Positions 58,101 through 64,000 of a DNA stretch of 64,000 nucleotides are shown piece after piece; position 1 is the first letter of the stretch; every line of letters starts with the position of its first letter. The notes beneath the pieces were generated by a model, which saw only the letters and a program-made list of their open reading frames with translations, was not told the origin of the DNA and made no database searches. The position numbers were made by a program, and so were the translations under genes. Origin of the DNA: Tubulanus polymorphus. Lineage: Eukaryota > Nemertea > Palaeonemertea > Tubulaniformes > Tubulanidae. Where the stretch lies: assembly GCF_964204645.1 (NCBI RefSeq), contig NC_134031.1, positions 13,800,501 to 13,864,500 on the forward strand. The letters are read 5' to 3'.

Positions 58101-59348
58101 CTAATATTGAATACTATCTAATTGTGAATTTACAATATTTAATTGTGCGTCAGATATAATATAAATATGCATTTTAAAATTTTTGATTCCTTTATTCTTT
58201 TTCATGAATAATTGTATTCCATCTTTTGTATTTTGTAGTTTTTTTCCAGAACCATGTAATGAATTATCTTCAGTTGTTCTAAAATCTAACCATAATGCAT
58301 ATTTATTACCGGTATAATAATCAATTTGATTAATATTACAATTTTCAAATGATTTTATTTTTTCATTCATAAAATGTTTTTTAATTTCTACCCATTGATC
58401 AATCATTCTCATTCCTTGACAAAATATTTTATTCGCTATTCCTTCGATAGTTATTTCTACTTTTGTTATTTCAGGATTATAATAATTATCAACATTTATT
58501 GCGCCATTAGTATACGTTCCAATGGTAAAAAATATTAATATACCTTTAATAGATCTTCTAGGGAAGTTAATATTCACATTAATTATTTCATCATTTGCAT
58601 TAATAGTTACAGTTTTAAATTTATCAATATAATCATATAATAATGAAAACCCTTGATTATATTTAGTTTGAATTATACTTGAAATATTTTCATCAGTTAC
58701 TATATCATATTCTAAACATATATTCGATAATTTATAACTCATATCTTTATTAACGCTAGATATTACGATTTCATTTACAGGAGCAAATGTTATCTCAAAT
58801 ATAATATCTTCTTGAATTGCGTATTTATATAAAGGTGCATTATTATTTATCAATTCAAAGTCTAATGGAATTTTATATTTGCTTCCATATATACTTTTTA
58901 TCAATTTATCTACATCATTTGTTAATATTGCGCTATTAGCTTCTGATCTTAATTTATTTTGGTTTTCTGATTGAATACCCTGAAATATCATATTATTTCT
59001 ATTTTCTTTAGTTAACCATAAATCTTTATAATGCATAAATAAATTATAATCATCTAATGAGAAAACTGTTTCCGGACCAATCTTTATTGTTAACTTTTTA
59101 ATCAAATATCTTCCAACATTATCAACGACATAATTATTATTATTACCGATTACTTTTATATCGGCTGATAAATAAATACTATTTGGAACATAAAAAGTAT
59201 TTTGTGTTAATCTAGGGATTTTAACGTATAAAGTTTCATCGGGATTAATATTTGAAGGGTTATGAGTAATTATATGATGTGATCTTTCTGCTTTAATAGC
59301 ATTAGATATTCTATGATTCTTCGAAGGACTTATATAACTCCCACTCAT
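58101..59348 (-). CDS. Major capsid protein, double jelly-roll, element 2
   Basis: 415 residues, seven longer than in element 1, so this is the uninterrupted form. The signature regions GMRMIDQWVEIKKHF and SDAQLNIVNS are conserved. Differences cluster in residues ~138-150 and ~200-225, probably surface loops. Confidence 0.88.
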   Translation of the reverse strand: MSGSYISPSKNHRISNAIKAERSHHIITHNPSNINPDETLYVKIPRLTQNTFYVPNSIYLSADIKVIGNNNNYVVDNVGRYLIKKLTIKIGPETVFSLDDYNLFMHYKDLWLTKENRNNMIFQGIQSENQNKLRSEANSAILTNDVDKLIKSIYGSKYKIPLDFELINNNAPLYKYAIQEDIIFEITFAPVNEIVISSVNKDMSYKLSNICLEYDIVTDENISSIIQTKYNQGFSLLYDYIDKFKTVTINANDEIINVNINFPRRSIKGILIFFTIGTYTNGAINVDNYYNPEITKVEITIEGIANKIFCQGMRMIDQWVEIKKHFMNEKIKSFENCNINQIDYYTGNKYALWLDFRTTEDNSLHGSGKKLQNTKDGIQLFMKKNKGIKNFKMHIYIISDAQLNIVNSQLDSIQY

Positions 59349-59373
59349 TTATTTAACAAAAAAATTAATTATT

Positions 59374-59443
59374 TATTTTTTGATATCATGGTTTACTTGA
59401 TATTTTTTGATATCATGGTTTACTTGATATTTTTTGATATCAT
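59374..59443. repeat. 27-bp tandem repeat at the end of the coiled-coil gene
   Basis: A 27-bp unit containing TTTTTTGATATCATGGTTTA is present about 2.6 times, at 59374-59400, 59401-59427 and 59428-59443. Element 1 has a single equivalent. It lies between the MCP start and the end of the coiled-coil gene. Confidence 0.85.
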
Positions 59444-60827
59444 ATTCACTAACCCAAAAATAATAGCACTAACAACTGTGATTAAAAATAAAATAATATG
59501 TTCAGCAGCAAAGTTAAGAATATTCCCAGCAGATTTCAATATAAAACCAACAATTGAAGCAATAACTCCTGGCAATGCTAAATATTTTGCTAATTTCTTT
59601 AAACCATCCTTAACTTTATCTTGTATAGAATTATTGCCTGGAGGTTTATCTGGTTTATTTGGAGTAGGAGTAGATTTCAAAGCATTTGATATTGCTAAAC
59701 CAATTGTTGTGAATAACATAGTTACAGCTGTTAGAATTGAAAGAATTGTTATTCCTTCTAATTTAAATAATAACTTTATTCTATCTTTCAATGATATTTC
59801 AGAATTTGGTTTTATCAACAAATCTTTAAAAATAACTTTTAATCTATTTATATTATAATCATACGATTTTAACGATAATTTAATTTCTTCTTTTTGTAAT
59901 TCTATGTTATATTCTAAATCATCTTTTTCTTTTTCTAAACGTAACTCTTTTTGCCTATATTCTATTTCATCAATTACTTGATGATCTAAATCAGACTTTA
60001 ATTGTTCTATTTCTTTATTTTTATCAGTTAATTCTTTTTCTAAAGTTCTAATTTTAAAATCTCTTATACTTTTATTATGTGCAATTTTATCAGATGCAAG
60101 TCTTATACTAATCTCTAATTGCTTTATCAGAAAATATATCTAAATCTTCTAATTCTTGATCTGTTGCATCAAGTAATCCCTTCGGTAAAAGTTTTTCAGT
60201 TTGAACTTCTCTTGAATTAGGTCTACTAGTTTTGGAAGTTTTATCTTCTTTAGGAATTGTTTCTGGTTCTAAATTTTCATTAATTATCTTCAAAAAATCA
60301 TTATTTCTTCGATTAAATTCTCTTCTATTTTGATTTATCTCTTCTTCTGTAACATCAGTTATAACATCATTATTGATTTTTTTAATTCTAGATTGTTCTA
60401 ATTTAATAAAAGTTGATTTTGTTATTATTTTATCAAGACTTTTATTAGAAGAAATCTTAAAATAATAGTCATCTTTCAAATGCCAATAATAATCACCATT
60501 TAAATATTTCAAATCTTTTACTAAATAATTCACACCTTTATTTGTTATATTGAATCCAGATTTTTCTAATATTGGTTTGAATTTATCTGTTAATTCGTCA
60601 TATTCTAGTTCTTTTTTCATTAAATCTGGATTTTCATTTTCAATGTCCAATCTTGAACGTGCTTTATTAACATATTCATTGGTATCAGGTCTTGCTAAAT
60701 TAGAATTATATGCTGTTTCATTTTCGTTACTGAAACTTGTTTCATCAAAATCAGGTGGTTGTTCATCAGTTATACCAGGTTCATCAAAAGGATCCATTCC
60801 AATATCTTCTCCACCTTCTACTTCCAT
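59420..60827 (-). pseudogene. Long coiled-coil membrane protein, frameshifted and diverged, element 2
   Basis: The N-terminal 239 codons (60827-60108) are open, but the rest (coiled coil, hydrophobic segment, Pro-rich linker, C-terminal membrane segment, ending 59420) lies in another frame. A frameshift occurs near 60090-60110. The C-terminal part also has an in-frame deletion of nine residues and a shorter Thr-Pro repeat than 45314-46912. The N-terminal half is only moderately similar to element 1, with far more change than neighbouring genes. Confidence 0.78.
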
Positions 60828-60843
60828 TTATATAATAAAAAAA

Positions 60844-62145
60844 TTAAAATTTAAAATATAATATTCCTCCGATTACAATTCCTATACAAGTTATAGCTAA
60901 TTTAGTATTTTCATGGGATTTATTATCATCATTTAGTTTAATTATATCATGTTGAATTTTATCAGTTTTTATATCTTCTGATGTATTGTAATCTTTTATT
61001 TTAGAATCATTATTTAATTTAATATTCTTAGTTTTAGTTTCTGTTGATTGAATATGTTTTTTATTTTTTTCACCTTCCATTAATTTTGGAGCAGTGATAA
61101 TCTTTTTATTTATATCATTTAACCCAAATGAATTATTTATTGTTGCAGTTTTAATTAGATTATTATAACCAATTATATTTCCCATCTTCAATACTAAATC
61201 CTTAGAAATAATTAATAGATTAGGGCCTATACAATAATTAAGTCTTACATGAGATTTATCTAAATAATTTTGATATCTTATAATGTTTTCTGGAATCGAT
61301 CTATTTTTATCATTATGAATTGAATCTTCAAATAAAACTTTAAACTGTTTCTGCGCATCGAATGAAGTGTTATCATTTCCAATTATTGGGGATCTTGTTT
61401 CAACTTGAGCGCCTAAAATACATATCAAATAAATTCTAATAGATTGATTTATTCTTTGTATACCTGATTTTGTAAAACCTTCACCATTTTCTAAAATGAA
61501 ATTAACCCAACTATTATTATTATCAATTTTATAATTATGATAAGCTCCAATTCTATGCATATAATCAATTCTTTTTATTTCATACTCTTCACCAACACCT
61601 TGCAATTTACCATGCGCTCTAAAATCGGAATTAATATTTATATTAAATTCATTACATATTTTATAAAACTTGGATATATTAATATTATTATCCAATTCTT
61701 TAAAATATTTAGACCCGGGTAAAGGACATTCTAATTCATTTAATATTATTCTGATTTGAAAATATGTGTGAAATCTAAATATTGTGTGAATTAATTTTAA
61801 ATCAGAATACTTCAAATTTTTATCTAAGTTATTTAAATGATCATTCCAACTAATTCCACATCCTGTTGTTGCACAATAAACAGCAAAATTTAATTGATTC
61901 TGCCAATATTTCATATTAGATTTTACTTTATATATATGATATTCATCTCGAGTAAAAGTAACTTCATATGTATTAAATATATTTTCCATTTTAGAAATAA
62001 AAAACTGTGATTCATTAACATAAATTTCTAAATTAGTTAATGAATTTAAAACTATATTTTTATATGTAATATTTTTCTTAAAATCTATTGCCGGAATATT
62101 ATATTTAATTGATTTATTATATTGGAAAGCTTTTGGAAACCCCAT
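60844..62145 (-). CDS. Conserved Polinton protein with C-terminal anchor (433 aa), element 2
   Basis: Intact and near-identical to 43996-45297, including FRFHTYFQIRIILNELECP and the terminal membrane segment. Function unknown. Confidence 0.78.
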   Translation of the reverse strand: MGFPKAFQYNKSIKYNIPAIDFKKNITYKNIVLNSLTNLEIYVNESQFFISKMENIFNTYEVTFTRDEYHIYKVKSNMKYWQNQLNFAVYCATTGCGISWNDHLNNLDKNLKYSDLKLIHTIFRFHTYFQIRIILNELECPLPGSKYFKELDNNINISKFYKICNEFNININSDFRAHGKLQGVGEEYEIKRIDYMHRIGAYHNYKIDNNNSWVNFILENGEGFTKSGIQRINQSIRIYLICILGAQVETRSPIIGNDNTSFDAQKQFKVLFEDSIHNDKNRSIPENIIRYQNYLDKSHVRLNYCIGPNLLIISKDLVLKMGNIIGYNNLIKTATINNSFGLNDINKKIITAPKLMEGEKNKKHIQSTETKTKNIKLNNDSKIKDYNTSEDIKTDKIQHDIIKLNDDNKSHENTKLAITCIGIVIGGILYFKF

Positions 62146-62161
62146 TTATATAACTAAAAAA

Positions 62162-62596
62162 TTAATAATTTATTAATTCTTTTAATAATTTATCTTGTTC
62201 TTCAACTGTTATATGACCATTTAAACTTATTATATAATCTAGTGTGTTCTTTAATTTATTAATTTCTTTTATATTAGTTTTAATTTTTTCTTTATTACTT
62301 TTTATATTTAATTTTGAACTTATACCAGTTAAAACACTTGAACTTAATCCTAATACACCAATTGATATAGCTAAAGGTGTTAATGGACTGAATATTGCTA
62401 AAAATGTTATTACAGAACTAATTGTAACCGAACCACTTATAATCAAATAATATATAATTTTACTTTTTAAATATTTTTTCTTTTTAACTTTTAAGTCACT
62501 TTCAAATTCTAATATTTGTTTTTCTAAATATTTTTTTAATTTAGTTTTATTTATATCATGAGGAATAATATCAATACTATCAACTTTATCTTCCAT
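62162..62596 (-). CDS. Coiled-coil/two-TM Polinton protein (144 aa), element 2
   Basis: Same length as, and only a few substitutions from, 43545-43979. Intact. Confidence 0.78.
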   Translation of the reverse strand: MEDKVDSIDIIPHDINKTKLKKYLEKQILEFESDLKVKKKKYLKSKIIYYLIISGSVTISSVITFLAIFSPLTPLAISIGVLGLSSSVLTGISSKLNIKSNKEKIKTNIKEINKLKNTLDYIISLNGHITVEEQDKLLKELINY

Positions 62597-62628
62597 TTAT
62601 TTAGAATAAAAATTACTTATTAGTAAAT

Positions 62629-63039
62629 TTATAAGCAACAAATATAACAATAACTTGTTCCACCTAAAATCCATATTATTTCATATTTCTGTTGTTCTTT
62701 ACTTGGGGTATAATAATCTGATAATTTAGGTTTGTATAGATGTAATTTTTCTTTATTTGTTACTGCGTTATATAAACTCATTGCATCATCAACTGATTGA
62801 AAATCTCTATGTGAAATCTTCTGATCATATAATTCTTTATTGATGTAATCCATATAGTTTTGTCTCTTTTCTCTATATTCTTCTGCAGCTTTATTGTATT
62901 TCTCTAACGCTAAGTTATGTCTTCTTTGTTCTCCTAATGAACTATTTTTATCAATATGTTTAAATAAATAACCACCACCAGTAAATGCTAAAGCGTTAAC
63001 AATTGCCGATCCTATAATAGTTATAATTGCAGAAGCCAT
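62629..63039 (-). pseudogene. Conserved Polinton membrane protein with C-terminal frameshift, element 2
   Basis: Matches 43103-43525 up to WILGGT. A one-base insertion then changes the frame, so the last membrane segment is replaced by a short Cys-rich tail. The rest is conserved. Confidence 0.75.
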
Positions 63040-63063
63040 TTATTTAACAAAAAAATTATGCAT

Positions 63064-63285
63064 TTATATGGGAGGAATATATTTTTGTTTTTCCAAATAA
63101 TCAATAGTTAAATTAGATAAAGTAACTGCTAATGTTAACTTTAAAATATCATTTATATCAAATCTATCAACATTAACACTTCCCATTTTGAATACTTTTT
63201 TTAATACCATTGAATAACCAACAGTTCCAACTGATAGTAAGGCACCATTATATAATCCAGTTATTATCCACTTATTATCATTCAT
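63064..63285 (-). CDS. Small hydrophobic Polinton protein (73 aa), element 2
   Basis: Two differences from 42857-43078. Two hydrophobic segments, intact. Confidence 0.8.
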   Translation of the reverse strand: MNDNKWIITGLYNGALLSVGTVGYSMVLKKVFKMGSVNVDRFDINDILKLTLAVTLSNLTIDYLEKQKYIPPI

Positions 63286-63627
63286 TTATTTATCAAAAAA
63301 ATTACTATCATCAAAATATTTAGTTAACTTATTTATGATTAATTCAACATTTATTTCATTACTAGTTTTATGATTATCATATATTTTGGATAATATGTTT
63401 TTAATATCTTCAATAATTCCATCTTCATTTAATTCATAATATTCTAAAGGTGATTTAATTAAATCAATTACTTTTTCTATATTATACTTTTCTTCATCAA
63501 TCATTGATGCATTGTTAAATGATTTACTTTTTATATCAGTAATTACATCATTTAGTTTAATTCTCATTTCTTTACCATGTTTAAAATCAAACCCAAAACA
63601 TATACTCGGTCCAACAGTTATATTCAT
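63286..63627 (-). CDS. Small variable Polinton protein (113 aa), element 2
   Basis: Shares its ends with 42497-42853 but has a diverged middle of different length. It abuts the next gene, with no spacer between stop and start. Confidence 0.75.
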   Translation of the reverse strand: MNITVGPSICFGFDFKHGKEMRIKLNDVITDIKSKSFNNASMIDEEKYNIEKVIDLIKSPLEYYELNEDGIIEDIKNILSKIYDNHKTSNEINVELIINKLTKYFDDSNFFDK

Positions 63628-63643
63628 TTATATAGGTGAAAAA

Positions 63644-64000
63644 TTACTCTTTACATCTTATAACTAATTCATAAATTACAGGAAAGTTATTCAAATCAAT
63701 TAAGTATCCATTATGATTTCTAATTTCTAATCTAAAATTATTAAAACTAGGAATGCATGGTTTGAAATCACAATCTGTTAAATTATAATTTATTTGCGTT
63801 CCAAATTCTTTAACATTCTTCCATGGTAAAATGTTTAGTAAACCAGAATTACAAGTTATATCTTTAGTTGCTTCGAATGTTTTTGTAGGATCGATTAAAT
63901 TGCAATAAATATAAAAATGTGTGTAAGGTATTAAGTTTGGTGTAGTAGCGTCAATATTTGTAAAAGATCTATCTGGAAGAATTCCTAACAGTTTAGCTAT
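63644..64000 (-). CDS. Minor capsid (penton) protein, partial, element 2
   Basis: C-terminal ~118 codons, running off the window edge. Ends with NFRLEIRNHNGYLIDLNNFP and a short tail; stop at 63646-63644. Mostly identical to 41722-42480, apart from a diverged block of ~12 residues just after the LLGI motif. Confidence 0.85.
   Translation of the reverse strand: MAKLLGILPDRSFTNIDATTPNLIPYTHFYIYCNLIDPTKTFEATKDITCNSGLLNILPWKNVKEFGTQINYNLTDCDFKPCIPSFNNFRLEIRNHNGYLIDLNNFPVIYELVIRCKE

Larger units (their letters stand above)
54515..64000 (-). mobile_element. Polinton/Maverick 2, partial, inverted relative to element 1
   Basis: Begins AGTAATTAGAAAAGTGGGGT as element 1 does and carries the same genes in mirrored order, from the 108-residue gene to the penton, where the window ends. 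The candidate flanking duplication is TATATG (54509-54514); its partner is outside. By comparison with element 1, about 6.5 kb including PolB lies beyond the window. The copy is close to element 1 in most genes but lacks the 920-bp insertion, and has its own frameshifts. Confidence 0.95.

Overview
The window is animal nuclear DNA, most likely from a marine invertebrate. It has intron-rich housekeeping genes with GT-AG introns, dense short non-autonomous transposons, and two large virus-like DNA transposons. The species cannot be named from the sequence alone.

Host part (1 to about 35.2 kb). A symmetrical minisatellite block (263-1395) is followed by the lactoylglutathione lyase gene (GLO1, plus strand, last five coding exons, 5730-10565). 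Convergent to it is a complete six-exon triosephosphate isomerase gene (TPI, minus strand, 16481-34076). TPI intron 1 is about 12 kb and is packed with repeats: two copies of a Helentron-like non-autonomous element, a palindromic MITE, a tRNA-derived fragment inside an inverted repeat, and a foldback element carrying a nested 1,482-bp TIR transposon. Two weak exon candidates lie there on the opposite strand. A Penelope-like GIY-YIG remnant lies just upstream of TPI.

Polinton/Maverick 1 (35204-52658, 17,455 bp) is complete, with 90-bp perfect terminal inverted repeats and a 6-bp target duplication (TATAAT). It encodes a protein-primed family B DNA polymerase that carries an intein inside its catalytic motif C and has an in-frame stop upstream of it. 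It also encodes a zinc-finger/VLTF3-like protein, a penton-like minor capsid protein, a double-jelly-roll major capsid protein, a retroviral-type integrase with a chromodomain, an FtsK/HerA-type packaging ATPase, and several small membrane or coiled-coil proteins. No adenovirus-type protease was seen. Fourteen of its 15 genes start at a TAAATG motif, usually behind a T-run, which resembles a poxvirus late promoter.

Polinton 2 (54515 to beyond 64000) is a closely related copy in the opposite orientation, only 1,856 bp away. It is cut by the window end in its penton gene, so its polymerase is outside. It sits inside a Helentron-like copy. The gap between the two elements holds decayed pieces of what looks like a third, more distant relative. 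Most genes of the two copies are nearly identical, but the long coiled-coil membrane protein and one small protein differ strongly, so the pair is mosaic. Each copy carries different gene-breaking mutations.

As a system, the Polintons encode replication (PolB), integration (INT), capsid (MCP, penton), packaging (ATPase) and possibly their own late transcription factor. They are endogenous virus-like elements in partial decay rather than ordinary transposons.
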